Assembly: GCA_014529385.2 (NCBI GenBank)
Contig: CM043955.1
Span: forward strand, 150,117,640-150,181,639
From: Adiantum capillus-veneris
Taxonomy: Eukaryota; Streptophyta; Polypodiopsida; Polypodiales; Pteridaceae
DNA length: 64,000 nucleotides
Direction: 5' to 3'
This document shows positions 1 to 14,058 of the stretch, one piece after another (position 1 is the stretch's first letter; each line of letters opens with the position of its first letter). The notes beneath the pieces are model-generated. The model saw nothing but the letters and a program-made list of their open reading frames with translations. It did not search any database and had not been told where the DNA came from. The position numbers were made by a program, and so were the translations under genes.

Positions 1-1506
1 CCACTGAAGCTCAAAGGGGAGAGACCAGAAGGTATGGCTGAAGATGAGTGGGAAGAGCTTGACGAGTTAGCTTGTTCCACAATCATGCTGACACTGGCAG
101 AAAATGTTTACTTCAACGTAGCAGAAGAGACTACAGCGTATGGCGTATGGCAAAAGCTATGTGGTATGTACGAGAAACAAAGTGCTGCTTCTCAGATTTA
201 CTGGCTCAAGAAATTGGTGGATTTGAAGATGAAGGAAGGGACAGCCATGTCAAATCATCTGAATGAATTTCACACAATTTTCAGCCAATTAATAGCACAG
301 GAGATAGTCTTTCCAGATTCAGTGAAGGCTATGTTTCTCTTAATCACTTTGCCAGACAGTTGGGATACTTTTCATACAGCGTTAAGTAATTCTGTCGCGC
401 CAGAAGGTCTTACAAGTGCCAATGTAGAAGGCAGCTTGCTCACAGAGGAAGTGAACAGGAAGAACATTGACAAAGGCAAAGGCAATAGGGCTTTGGTCGT
501 TCGAGGGAGACAACAGTTTAAAGAGAAGAAGGGTAAGAAGGCACAAAACCGAAGTAAGTCTCGTGATTCGAAGTCAAAGGATGACATAGAATGCTACCAT
601 TGTGGCAAGAAGGGTCACATGAAGCGAGACTGTATGAAGTGGAAACAAGAAAAAGGAAAAACAAAGAGTTTTGAGCAAGATGAAAAGAAGAGTTCAGTGA
701 AGATTGAAGAGGTGAATGTCACAGGATCTGGTTCAGACAGTGATTCTGGTATAGCAGCTGGTGACATCTTCCTTACAAGCAATCTTGATTCTGTTTTCTT
801 GACTGCAGAGGATGGACATGCTATGAGTGATTGGATTATCGACTCAGAGGCATCTTTACATGTTTCTCCGCACAAAGAGTGGTTTGCATCATATGTGGCT
901 ACTAAAGATTATGTCAGACTTGGCAATGAGCAGGTTTGTGACATACTTGGAGTGGGAGATGTGCAGTTGAAGTTTCAGAATGGCTCTTCTTTATGGCTCA
1001 AGAATGTCAGACATGTTCCAGCAATCCGAAAGAGCTTGATTAGTACAGGGAAGCTGGATGATGCGGGTTATGTGACATTTTTTGGGAACAGCGCTTGGAA
1101 GATCTCCAAAGGTTCGATGACAATAGCACATGGCAGCAAGTCAGGAACTCTGTACACTTTACATGTTTCAGAGGTTAAAAACCATGTAATTAATGTGATT
1201 GAGCAGCCAAGTGTGTCACTGTGGCATCGTAGGTTGGGACATATGTCAAAAAGAGGAATGGAAATACTTTCTCATTATGGTTATTTGCCTGGCTTTTCAT
1301 TTCAAGATTTTGAGTTTTGTGAGCATTGTGTTTATGGTAAGCAAACACAGGAACCGCACAGATCAAAGAGGAATCGTAGGGACGAACGGTTAGCTCTTGT
1401 ACACAGTGATCTATGCGCACCAATGCCTAGTTTGTCACTAGGGGGAGCAACGTACTTTTGTACATTCATAGATGACTATTCTCGCAAAGTATGGGTTTAC
1501 TTTTGA
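1..1506 (+). pseudogene. copia 1 gag, protease and integrase N-terminus (broken)
   Basis: The frame is open from base 1; the ATG at 34 is internal, because the codons before it match the intact relative near 40620. It encodes capsid-type gag, then one CCHC zinc knuckle (CYHCGKKGHMKRDC) near base 590, then the aspartic protease, then the GAG-pre-integrase HHCC zinc domain (LWHRRLGHM) and the first catalytic aspartate of integrase (FIDDYS). The protease active site reads DSEASLH where copia 2 has DSGASLH, so the glycine of the catalytic triad is lost. The frame ends at 1506 because one base is missing near 1500 compared with copia 2; reading continues in another frame from 1491. Family assignment is clear; function is lost. 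Confidence 0.93.
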
Positions 1507-3851
1507 AGCACAAGGATGAGGTGCTCAAGGTCTTTAAGACATTCTTGCAGTTGGTGGAGAATCAGAGTGGTCAGAAGCTGAAGTGCTTGAGAACTGACAA
1601 TGGTGGAGAGTACGTTTCCAAAGCTTTTCAAGACTTTTGTGAAGCAAAAGGGATTAAGCGGGAACTTACTGCACCATATAATCCTTCACAGAATGGGGTT
1701 GCAGAACGTATGAATAGGACCATACAAGAGAAGGTCAGAAGCATGTTGTCAAATGCTGAGTTGCCTGATGGATTTTGGGCGGAAGCAGTGGCTACAGCAG
1801 TCCATTTGATCAACAGGTCTCCTAGTAGGGTTCTGGATAAGAGTGCAGTGGCCGAGATGCTATGGACATGCAAGGCACCTTCGTATAAGCATCTCAGAGT
1901 CTTTGGTTGTGAAGCTTATAGCCATATTCCTAAGGAGTTCAGAAATAAGTTAGAACCAAAGAGCAAGAAGTGTATATTTCTTGGCTACGGAGAATAGGGC
2001 GAGATGGGTTACCGGCTTTGGGATCCTGAGTCCAGAAAGCTTATTCGTAGCAATGATGTGCATTTCAATGAAGCCAAGTTTCATGCTAAGCCAGAGAAGA
2101 CAGAGGAGATCAAAAGAGTTGTCTTCAGGGAAGATGGACCTAGTGCTAGCACATCAAGACAGCATGGTCAGGCTCAGGAACAGCCTATAGTGGCTAGAGA
2201 GGCAGAATCAGTTGTGGTGAGACGTTCTGAGCGTGTCTCCAAACCACCTGATCGTTATGTGCCATCTCTAAATTATGTCATGCTCACAGATTGCGGAGAA
2301 CCATCTTGTTACAAGGAAGCATTACAAGTGGTTGACTCGAAAAAATGGCAGTTGGCCATGCAGTCAGAGATGACAGCTCTGCATAAAAACCAGACATGGA
2401 AGTTGGTTAAATTACCACAGGGCAAAAAGGCTCTACCTTGTAAATGGGTTTACAGGTATAAGATCACCGCTCATGATAGTCAGCCAAAGTACAAAGCAAG
2501 GCTTGTTGCCAAGGGCTTTAAGCAAGAACAAGGCATTGACTTTGATGAAGTCTTCTCTCGAGTGGTCAAGATGACTACATTGAGATGCTTTCTTGCATTG
2601 GTTGCTATATTGGATTTGGTGTTGCACCAAATGGATGTCAAGACAGCGTTCTTGCATGGTGATTTAGATGTGGAAATTTACATGCAGCAGCTAGAAGGGT
2701 TTGTTGAGAAAGGCATGGAACATTTGGTATGCCAGTTGTTAAAGAGTCTTTATGGCTTAAAACAATCACCGAGGGCATGGTACCATAAGTTCCACCAGTT
2801 TATGCTTTCTCAAGGCTACAAACGTAGTGAGTTCGATCACTGTCTATATACAAAGAAGGCTAAGGATGGCAGTTGGCTGATCCTTATTCTGTATGTGGAT
2901 GACATGTTGATTGCTGGCAAACACTTGGAAGAAATTTCAGCTTTGAAGTCAAAGATGGCAAAATCGTTTGACATGAAAGACATGGGTGAGGCAAGTCATA
3001 TACTTGGTATGCGCATTGAGAGAGACAGATCAAAGAAGTTGATTTGGTTATCTCAAACAGAGTATATTGACAAGGTTTTGCAACGTTTCAATATGGAGAA
3101 GGGAAAGGCATTGAGTGTTCCATTGCCACCATATGTGAAACTTAGCAAACAAGATTGTCCTGTGTCTGAGGAAGAAAAGGCTGAAATGGATAAGATTCCA
3201 TATGCGTCTGCAGTGGGTAGTTTGATGTATGCAATGATTGCTACACGTCCGGATATTGCATTTGCAGTGGGAGTGGTTAGCAGATATATGTCAAATCCTG
3301 GCAAGAAACATTGGGAGGCAGTGAAAGGTATCATGAGATACTTAAAACATACAAAGAGTATGCGCATATGCTATATTAGTCAGGATTTGAGTGTCAGAGG
3401 ATACACTGACTCAGATTATGCAGGAGTCTTGGATAAGAGGAGATCTACATCAGGCTATGTCTTTACATTGGTTGGAGGTGCCATATCATGGCGATCTCGA
3501 TTACAAGATTGTGTTACGCAGTCTACTACAGAAGCTGAGTATGTTGCAGCAAATGAGGCATGCAAAGAAGCTATTTGGCTTGGTAGATTGGTTGCAGACT
3601 TGGGAATCAAAGTAGATATGCCAGAGTTATATTGTGATAGTCAAAGTGCTATACAATTGGCAAAGAATCCAGTGTTCCATTCGAAGACTAAGCATATTGA
3701 TGTCAAATATCACTTCATTAGGGAAGTACTTGAAGACAAGCAGATACAACTACTGAAGATCCACACCAAGGACAATCCTGCTGATCTACTCACAAAGGGA
3801 CTTCCAGGAGAGGGCTTTGTGCATTGTCGTGAGTTATTGGGCATTGGATAG
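1491..3851 (+). pseudogene. copia 1 integrase core, reverse transcriptase and RNase H (broken)
   Basis: This is the continuation of copia 1 pol. It holds the integrase core (TDNGGEY, then PSQNGVAER with the catalytic glutamate) and then a TAG stop at 1995-1997 where copia 2 has a serine codon. The same frame resumes to 3851 with the copia RT (YVDDMLIAG catalytic loop near 2890-2925, DVKTAFLHGDL upstream) and RNase H (TDSDYAG, STTEAEY, CDSQSA). The protein end (LTKGL near the C-terminus) is that of a full copia pol. Apart from the TAG and the frameshift near 1500 the frame is clean, so loss of coding capacity is fairly recent. Confidence 0.93.
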
Positions 3852-3935
3852 ATGGCAGCCATGTAAATCTTTGTACATTTATGTTCATAGATTTACAGTT
3901 ACTTAAAGTGCCACATTGGACTTTAAGTGGGAGGT
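3852..3935 (+). other. copia 1 3' untranslated stretch and polypurine tract
   Basis: A short non-coding stretch lies between the pol stop codon and the LTR. Its last 15 bases are purine-rich (AAGTGGGAGG) and touch the LTR start, as expected for the plus-strand primer of reverse transcription. The same block, beginning with CCACATTGGACTTTAAG, precedes the LTR of copia 2 at 44572-44598, which supports the boundary. Confidence 0.85.
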
Positions 3936-4150
3936 TGTTGGGATTAAAGCCCAAGTGGCCTCTTATGCGGATATGGCCGGCCGGCCGCCTAACTCACTTA
4001 CCTCTAACTCTTTGTATATACTCACATATACTTTGTGAATACTAAGGTATTGGGAGATAACCCTTCTAAGAGTTCTCTACGTACTGTACTGTGTAAGCTC
4101 ACTGTGTGTGTGTGTGAGAGAGTCGACCCACACTCCGCTCCGCGACTTCA
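3936..4150 (+). repeat. 3' LTR of copia 1 (215 bp)
   Basis: Begins TGTTGGG directly after the polypurine tract and ends CTTCA. The same start and the same CTTCA end occur in the LTRs at 44599-44790 and 63046-63224, which fixes both borders. It contains TA-rich sequence near 4014-4035 that could hold the promoter and a short (TG)n run near 4101-4113. Only the ends and the first 30 bases are close to copia 2, so the two belong to related but separate subfamilies. Confidence 0.88.
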
Positions 4151-5427
4151 CTCCCTTGACTTGTTTGCATTAGTGCAGCATTCTTTTGCATTCTAATGGG
4201 GCACTCAGCTACTCGGTGTGGTCCACCACATTCGTAGCACTAAAGAGGTGGTCTCCTGGCAAAACTATTAATGTTTTGGCCTTTTGCTGCTAGCGCAGTA
4301 GCTTGATATACCGGTTTGATTTGTCCCCAATGGTCTTCCATATAGTACATGGGACACTCCTCAAGCATGTCGACTCCATAGGTGATACTAGGGTCTATGT
4401 CCCCTTCGCAATCTACATAAGTACTAGATGACTCGCAACCTATTTGGTTCATAGGTGTAACTCTTGGATGAGGGGGTTGCGGTCCTAGCACTGGAGGTGG
4501 CAACGGTGTGGTTTGGACCACATTTTGGGTTCTAGGGACCATGTGCTGTAATGGCAACTGTTGCTCCATGGGTGGGGTAGGCATCAATGCAGGAACTCGA
4601 GGTGAGTCTGCCCAAGCTATAGGCGGTCTATTTACAATGATGCGTTTAAGCATTAGGCAATCCTTCGCTTGATGCCCATACCTACCACACACGTTACAAG
4701 TCCCGTTAAACTTTACTCTGAAAGTAGGGCATTCACTCGTAGTATGTGGGCCCAAGCAAATTGAGCACCATTGTTGCTCCCTTCTTGGATACATATGAGT
4801 GTTTTGTGGAGCACGATTACCCCTAAGGCTTTCTTGGATGGCCTTGGTGAGATCTGCCAAAGTCATCTCAGATATCGTTTGCTCTTTCACGATTGGCTTT
4901 ATCTTCATTGGCTAATGCCCTGATGCTTGCGAGCTACTTGACTTCGGCTCGGCAGACACTCTTTCTCCTGCAATCATTAAATTATCCTCCAATTGGATTG
5001 CATTCATGGTGACTGCTTCCCAAGTAGTGATACCTCTAATGACTAGGCCATTATAGATACTTTCATGTCGTAGTCCCCTAATGAATCTATCGAGCAATTG
5101 GTTGTTGTTGAATCACTCGTTTGGATTGCATCGAGAATTCAAATTCTTTAGGCGACTAATGAAGTCTCTCACGGATTCACCTTCTTCTCGTTGGGCTTTC
5201 TGGAGCTGAGAGGCTACACCCCAAAGTACTCCCTCTCGTATGTATTCTTTTAAGAACAGTCTCCTAAGAGTAGAGTAGATCGTTTTCTCTTCTACTCTTA
5301 AGGTTCTATACCAATCTCCAGCCTTTCCGCTTAGGGTCATTACACTTATGTAGCTCATTGTGCTCTTCCAAGGAATCGCACACATGTTCAAAGACTTCCA
5401 TATGCTTTCTAGCATGTCCGTCTCCAT
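4151..5427 (-). pseudogene. element A gag: capsid domain and zinc knuckles (broken)
   Basis: Encodes the Ty3-type gag capsid (LSGKAGDWYRTL and RRLFLKEY motifs), then knuckles CSICLGPHTTSEC and CNVCGRYGHQAKDC, a proline-rich linker, and a third knuckle (CYECGGPHRVAEC) read just before the copia insertion. It starts at an ATG at 5427 in the +1 frame relative to the upstream ORF, exactly as in B. Private nonsense codons are at 5113-5115 (B has an arginine codon), 4912-4914 (B has glutamate) and 4237-4239 (B has glutamine). In a live element this protein would form the particle and bind RNA. Family is certain; this copy cannot make the full protein. Confidence 0.92.
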
Positions 5428-7123
5428 TTAATTTCTGTGTGAGCTTAGCTACTTGAACTGCCTTGCTCCTAGGCTCTCTATCAGGTGCACTACGCATGTT
5501 TTCCGCAATAGAGCGACCAATAGTTTGAGAAAATGCTGCCAAATCTCCTATTTGAGCAGGTATAATGGGTGTATGTGCTCCTGGAACCACATGTGAGATG
5601 GGAGTTGGACTTGTACTTGGCATACGCGCGGCTCTTGGGTCCCAAATTTCGTATGGTGGTGTACCAGACGGTGGTCCAAAGTTTACAGGCGTGGCCCTAG
5701 GCATAGGGGGTGCTTGATATGGAATGTTATTATTAAATGGCATGGCTCCACTTGTGTAAGAGCTTGGATAATTCCATTGTGGATTGTAAGCTCTTGGAAT
5801 AATCGGAGGTGTAGGAGCTACATGAGGCTGAGGTACGACAGGTGCACATGATTGATAGATACATGTAGCTATAGTTGGGGGCACTGTGCTATTAGGCATC
5901 GGCGCAGTCTTAAAAAATGAACTCCATGGTGTACTTCTTGTCATGCTCACCACTGGGATATGCATGGTAGCCGTAGTGTCATTAAGAGAAAGATGAGCTA
6001 GATCTGGGAAGGTAAAGCTGCCACTTGTGGGCTCAGATTGTACTGAGGCTCCTGGCGAAACAACATATGAAGGATCAATGGGGCTCACTGAGGGAGTTTC
6101 CATTTGTGACAGGGTTGGTTGGTTGGCCTTTCCCGTATCCAAGAATCTCATTAGGCCTGTTGAAGGCATGTTGATCCCTATGTTCTGTCTTTCTAACTCG
6201 ACAATCCTATGGAGGACATCACAGACTTTCTGTTGTTGCTCATCTATGCTAGTAGCACCCGATGTGGATTGTAGAACATCTAACCAACCCACATGATAGG
6301 TGTGTCCTGTGTACCGATCAGTTAAAGCTTCTGCTTGTAGGTCATACTCCCAATTTTCGTTTAGGAATATCCCATCTAGGCCTGGCGTGCTAGAGGTTTC
6401 CCTTGAAGTGCAAGCATTATTGCTCCCCATAGCTTGCCCCTCCATGACTGCTACCTTGGGAGCACTTGGTTGCTCGGCTGGCATGATTGTTGTCATAGGA
6501 GCCTTTGCTTTCAGGGCTCGACTTTGTTCTAGCCTTCGTAGGTTCTCAATTTCCCTCTCCCTTGTTGCTTGCATATAGCATTCGATCTCTTGTACTTCGG
6601 CAAGACTCCTACCATCGGGTAGTAAAACCTCAGAGGGAGATAGTCCTAAAGGATCAGGAGGTGCAGTGGATGGAACATTCACATGCACACTCTCAAGAAG
6701 CATAGGGTCCATTTTAGGAATGAATGACAAATTTACTTCCCCACTCCCTTCATTTATTTCATTAACCGCATGTTCGGAGCGAGTAGCTCTACTAAGGGTC
6801 TCTTTTAAGCGGCTAAACATGCTGGACCCGGGCCGTGGGCCCATGGCATGCATGTCTTGACTTGAACTATCAGGGTTTGGTGTAGGATACCCCTCCATGA
6901 CTTCGTAGTCAGAGGAAGAATCACTAGACGCGATATGAGGATCTTGGGTCGTGCTACCTTGAGTCCCGGCCGAAGGTCCAGAACCTAGGGTGGAGGAATA
7001 ATGGGTGCCCGCGTAAATGGAGGCACTACCAATATGCTCGTGCTCTAACACTCGTCCAGAGCATAGGTTCATATGACTTGGATCCCCTAGAAGTGTCAGT
7101 GAGGGCCCGTGAAGGCTGCTCAC
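5306..7123 (-). CDS. element A proline-rich ORF upstream of gag (605 aa, open)
   Basis: A long open frame before gag with no internal stop, while the B copy has a stop at 27898-27900. The N-terminal half is Ser/Gly-rich with an acidic stretch (SSDSSSDYEVMEG), then a charged helical stretch with coiled-coil character (TREREIENLRRLEQSRALK), then a block with WEYDLQAEALTDRYTGHTYH. The C-terminal half is Pro/Thr-rich. The last 40 residues read into the start of the gag capsid region in the other frame. The frame opens with GTG; the first ATG is at about 7072. I recognise no enzyme. It may be the N-terminal part of a Gag precursor joined to the capsid by a frame step near 5420. Confidence 0.8.
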   Translation of the reverse strand: MSSLHGPSLTLLGDPSHMNLCSGRVLEHEHIGSASIYAGTHYSSTLGSGPSAGTQGSTTQDPHIASSDSSSDYEVMEGYPTPNPDSSSQDMHAMGPRPGSSMFSRLKETLSRATRSEHAVNEINEGSGEVNLSFIPKMDPMLLESVHVNVPSTAPPDPLGLSPSEVLLPDGRSLAEVQEIECYMQATREREIENLRRLEQSRALKAKAPMTTIMPAEQPSAPKVAVMEGQAMGSNNACTSRETSSTPGLDGIFLNENWEYDLQAEALTDRYTGHTYHVGWLDVLQSTSGATSIDEQQQKVCDVLHRIVELERQNIGINMPSTGLMRFLDTGKANQPTLSQMETPSVSPIDPSYVVSPGASVQSEPTSGSFTFPDLAHLSLNDTTATMHIPVVSMTRSTPWSSFFKTAPMPNSTVPPTIATCIYQSCAPVVPQPHVAPTPPIIPRAYNPQWNYPSSYTSGAMPFNNNIPYQAPPMPRATPVNFGPPSGTPPYEIWDPRAARMPSTSPTPISHVVPGAHTPIIPAQIGDLAAFSQTIGRSIAENMRSAPDREPRSKAVQVAKLTQKLNGDGHARKHMEVFEHVCDSLEEHNELHKCNDPKRKGWRLV

Positions 7124-7779
7124 CTAGTAATTTTGGGTGTTTTGCAACCCAAGTCTTTTCTTATTTTTTTATTTTTTTATTTTTTGGTCCTTTTTTTCTG
7201 ATCCAGCTATAGAATAGAACGTATGATAGCTCAAAACGAGCGTCTCAGTCAGAGGGACGTGCCGTGCTTTACAGCCCTCCGTTTGGTCACTTTATGCCCT
7301 CGGAATCCCTAAAATCGTCAATTTCTAGTAGGGAACTAGGCCCGAATTAGAAAGTCTAAGGGTGCAAGTGGGAAGAGAAGGGAGGAGAGTGGAGGACTTG
7401 CCCCACATGCTCTCATTCCCTCTTGAGGGGGTAGGGTATATATATAAGAGTGAGTCTAGTATATATCATAAGATTGAGGACTGAGGCTTGGACCTGGGCC
7501 TGGGCTTGGGCTTGGGCTTGGGCCCGATCCCGATCAAAATTTTAGTGTAGCCTTCCTGCTTATTCATTCACTACAAACAAGCTAACGACTACTAATTGTG
7601 CAAAGACTGTGTGCAAACAGAAAACACAACATTATGCAGAAATCACAGAACTTGCATACAACACAGAAATTAACAACTTACAGAAAAACAACTCATTCCT
7701 CTTCCTCTTCCTCTTCTTTCCTACTACAAACAACTCATAGGAGAAGCACAAAGTGCCTCTTGGGCTTAGTGCAGGGCGA
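7124..7779 (-). other. element A 5' leader
   Basis: Untranslated leader between PBS and the first ORF, 656 bp, shorter than the 984 bp in B because about 360 bp are missing. It includes a hexanucleotide-like GGGCTT run near 7495-7525 and a T-rich tract near 7160-7200. The bases at the ORF start read CTAG/GTGAG on the minus strand, which fits a splice donor; the same is found in B at 28687/28686. No other gene is visible. Confidence 0.75.
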
Positions 7780-7798
7780 TTCCCTGGCAGCGGCGCCA
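7780..7798 (-). other. element A primer binding site, tRNA-Asp type
   Basis: Read on the minus strand, TGGCGCCGCTGCCAGGGAA lies four bases after the LTR end. Sites beginning TGGCGCCGTTGCCGGGGA are the usual tRNA-Asp primer sites of plant Ty3/gypsy elements. The match here is close but not perfect. Confidence 0.85.
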
Positions 7799-7802
7799 AA
7801 AA

Positions 7803-8045
7803 TGTGCGCTCCTTGCCGCACTGTCAAAGCAAGGGACTTGCCGATACACCGTGTGCGAGCCACAAATGGCTCCAAGCACACAACAAGACTAATCTAGCAA
7901 GCTCAAGAGAGCAAAGGGTGTGTCACTCACCGCTCTATGCTCGCCTTCGTGGTGGATTCCTTGCCGCGATGAAGAAGAAGCTGTAGTCGTGCCGCGCTCA
8001 ACCGCTTCGCCGCCGTCATGCCTTCGTAATGCTCGATCGTACACA

Positions 8046-8080
<35 letters not shown>

Positions 8081-8401
8081 ACATACACACACACACACGA
8101 GGAGGTGAAGAAGAAGAAGATGGAGATGGAGATGGAGCAAGAGCACTCTTCTATTGCACAAATGAGAGAATGAGTGAATTTTAGGTTTAGTTGGCATTTA
8201 TATGAGCTCACCCCATTCACACTTGGGCGCCCATGCTTAGCCAACTAATCCCTTGAATGTCCCAGCTAGAGTGCGCCTCTCATCGGTGATCACTCTTACC
8301 CTTTTTCTATTGGTCCGACAAGCCCGGTACCTGACTCTACCAAATACATAATACACGTCCGTCGTAGGTGATGGGGTGTCCGTGAGCCGTGAGGGTTAAC
8401 A
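7803..8401 (-). repeat. 5' LTR of element A (599 bp)
   Basis: Minus-strand ends are TGTTAACCC and GCGCACA, the same as the two LTRs of element B. The body contains a (CT)n then (CA)n tract at about 8050-8098 followed by a GAAGAAGAAGATGGAGATGG stretch. The tract length differs among the three LTR copies in the window. The right flank begins GTATA, which would be its target duplication; the partner is outside the window. Confidence 0.93.
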
Positions 8402-8724
8402 GTATAAGATTAGGTTGTATGGGTAGAGTTTTGCAAATGTAATTGTGGATTCAAATCTTGGGGGGGTCGCTTCAAAATTATGTGACTATCGGCGTGAGTG
8501 CAGCGGAAGGGGTTACTAAATTTTATTTTTTCTCACATTTTTACATACAAAAGGGTACCATGAAACGGAATTGGAAAAAAATTTATAGATTGAATAGAAA
8601 TAGGGTGTATTTAATTAATAAAAATTTCACAGATGAGGAGTTTTAGAAATAGTCCTTGAACGCACAGGATATACACAATTTATACATAGTGACCTCCCCA
8701 AGATTCAAAGGCTATTTCAGATGC
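8402..8724. other. 323 bp without a recognisable gene
   Basis: AT-rich sequence between the element A LTR and decayed copia E. Short open frames here show no motif. I see nothing further. Confidence 0.5.
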
Positions 8725-10846
8725 AAAAATTTGGCATGCATGTTTTGGGAATTTGAATTTTGCCAATTTGCTGCGTTTGCAAAAAAATTGATGTGGTTGC
8801 TTCTTTGCCACCTCTTGAAGAGCCTTCTAAGAATGTTTGTGAAGGCTCTATTTTGGGTACAATACGACATTCAAAGTTTCCAAAGGATGATTCAGTAAGG
8901 GCTACATACAGGTTACAACTTATGCATTGTGATGTTTATGGAACTATACAAACTCCATCCTTGCCAGAATTAGTTGTACTTCATGACTTTCGTTGATGAT
9001 ATCTCTAGGCATGCATGGGTGTATCTGCTATAAGCTAAGTCCGAAGTGTTCATGTGCTTCAAGAAATTTTTGGTTATGGCTGAAAATGTCTCAAAATGTA
9101 GTATAGACACCCTCTGTTCAGATTGAGGGGGGGAGTATATATCTCATGAGTTTAATGCATTTCTAACAAGTCATGGGATAAAACACTAATGTACAATAGC
9201 GTATACACCTCAAAAAAATGGTGTTGCTGAGAGGAAAAACAGGTTGCTTGTGGAGATGGCACAATGTATGATCAAGAGTCACATCTGTTTTGGCTTGAGG
9301 CTATCATGTATGCTACCTATTTAATAGGTGTCCTACTAAAGCTTTACTCGTTGAGACACCTTATGAAGCGTGGCATGATCAAGAGTCACATTTGTTTTGG
9401 CTTAAGGCTGTCATGTATGGTACCTATTTAATAGGTGTCCTACTAAAGCTTTACTGGTTGAGACACCTTATGAAGCATGGCATGATAAGAAGCCATCTAT
9501 TGATCACGTGGGTGTTTTTGATTGTTTAGCTTATGCTTTGGTGCCACAAAAGCAACACAAAAGATTGGATGATAAATCTATTAAATGCTTTTTTGTTGGT
9601 TATAGCCCTAAATCCAAAGTCTATAGGGTATATCATCCGTAAACATAATGTATCATGATTTCACAAGATGTTGTATTTTTGGAGGACTATGTTCAGCCTT
9701 TGTTATCATGTAGAAAATAATGTAAGCTCACAGGACATTTATGACACTTTGTTGCCTCTTTTAAATGGTGGAACATTGAATGTAAGTTCCAATGAGGAAA
9801 ATGTGCAGCCTATGGACGTTTTGAAAAATGTTACACATCAACTTATTACTAACGCAGATGCACATGATGAATTTGATGTGGAAAAGTCTAAGAATGAAGA
9901 GGCTAGGGGTATGCAAAAATGATCGGTGTATACTTAGTGTGATAGTAAATTGGATGCACCTACTCGTACCCGTTCAGGTTCTTGCCATGCATCAAAATGT
10001 TACGTTTTAGCTGTTCTAATTTACATGATAAAGAGAAACCTTGAAGCACAAAATTCAAACAATTGGATGGCTGCAATGCAATCAGAATATAATGCACTTA
10101 TAGAAAATCAGACATAGACTTTGTGTGATATGCCACCTGGCAAAAAGGCCATTGGTACTAAGTGGATTTACAAGTTGAAATGTAAGCCAAATGATGGTGA
10201 GATCAATCTCTACAAGACTAGAGTTGTTGCAAAAAGTTATGCACAACAAAAAGGCATTGACTATGAAGAGACTTTTGCTCCTACTTGTCATATGACTATT
10301 GTTCATTTTCTATCTGCATTGACAACTCACTTTGGGTAATATTCACATCAACAAGACATTTTTATGTTGTGTTGAATGGTGATATATTTGAGGAAGTATC
10401 TGTAATACCGCCTCATAATTTTGTCAAGAAAGGACAAGAAAAGAAAGTGTGCAAATGTAAGAAATATTTATATGGGTTGAAGCAATTTTCTCATGCTTGG
10501 ATGAGAAAGATAACACTCATTTGGTTGAGCGAGGCTTTTGTAACAATCCAATTGAAAGCGCTTTGTATGTCAAACCATGAGGATGATGTATATCTCATCA
10601 TCGTTTTGTATGTAGATGATTTGTTGATTACTAGTCCAAATGAGACATATATTACTGAATCCAAGGCTAAATGGAATGCTACTTTCAAAATGAAAGACTA
10701 GGGACTTCCGCATCATTACTTGGGCATATAGTTTAAGCAGTGTGATTGAGGTCTTGCTTTGTGTCTAGCAAGATGCATAGAGACAGTATTGTGTAAGTTT
10801 GGACGAGGATCGAAAACATATTGATACTCCGATTGAAACAGCTTTG
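8725..10846 (+). pseudogene. decayed copia element E: integrase and RT fragments
   Basis: Translated fragments in changing frames give, in order, the end of the GAG-pre-integrase domain (CEGSILGTIRHSKFP), the start of integrase (LQLMHCDVYG), the integrase glutamate region (YTPQKNGVAER near 9205), the RT start (GTKWIYKLKCKPNDGE at about 10150; GIDYEETFAP), and the RT catalytic loop (LYVDDLLI near 10607). Gag, protease and RNase H are missing. Many stops and frameshifts and a 107-bp internal duplication mark it as old. The last readable part (IETVLCKFG) matches the start of the copia F2 coding fragment at about 31253, so E and F are one family. Confidence 0.85.
9268..9481 (+). repeat. 107-bp tandem duplication inside copia E integrase
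   Basis: Two head-to-tail units, 9268-9374 and 9375-9481, each beginning ATGATCAAGAGTCACAT. They differ at a handful of positions, so the duplication is not very recent. It duplicates part of the integrase region and is not a multiple of three. Confidence 0.9.
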
Positions 10847-13921
<3,075 letters not shown>

Positions 13922-13960
13922 CTCATTAGATTCCACCACCGATTTCTTGCTTGGGGCCAT
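13922..13960 (-). CDS. possible first coding exon of an unidentified gene (13 codons)
   Basis: On the minus strand an ATG in good context (GCATGGCC) opens 13 codons (MAPSKKSVVESNE) and ends at GAG/GTTAGA, an acceptable splice donor. About 115 bp upstream is a TATA-like CCTTATAAAGG and a 17-bp palindrome. The combination of TATA, spacing, start context and donor is what makes it notable; the peptide alone proves nothing. Downstream exons are not identified. It may be a host gene, a captured gene end, or chance. Confidence 0.25.
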
Positions 13961-14058
13961 GCTTCGGAGCCCTCAGGTGTAGCTTGAAGAAGGTATTAGT
14001 GAAGGTGATACACATAGTGAGAGAACACACACACACTTTTTGCAGAATGAAGAATTAA

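Larger units (their letters stand above)
1..4150 (+). mobile_element. Ty1/copia element 1, 3' part ending in an LTR
   Basis: The window opens inside a copia element whose gag-pol, 3' untranslated stretch, polypurine tract and 3' LTR follow in order. The domain order gag, protease, integrase, reverse transcriptase, RNase H is that of Ty1/copia. The LTR ends at 4150 and the next base continues Ty3 element A, at the point matching 25714 in its sister copy B. Copia 1 is therefore nested inside A. The 5' LTR and target duplication partner lie left of the window; the duplication should be the first five bases of A here (CTCCC), which I cannot check. The coding frame has one frameshift and one stop, so this copy is dead. 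Confidence 0.95.
4151..8401 (-). mobile_element. Ty3/gypsy element A, 5' part (same family as element B)
   Basis: On the minus strand this reads LTR (8401 to 7803), PBS, leader, proline-rich ORF, gag and zinc knuckles, then is cut at 4151 by copia 1. It matches the corresponding part of element B (about 25714-30279) almost base for base. It lacks about 360 bp of leader that B has (B roughly 29091-29450). The rest of A must lie left of copia 1, outside the window. A keeps open some codons that are stops in B and vice versa, so comparing the two shows which stops are private decay. Confidence 0.95.
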
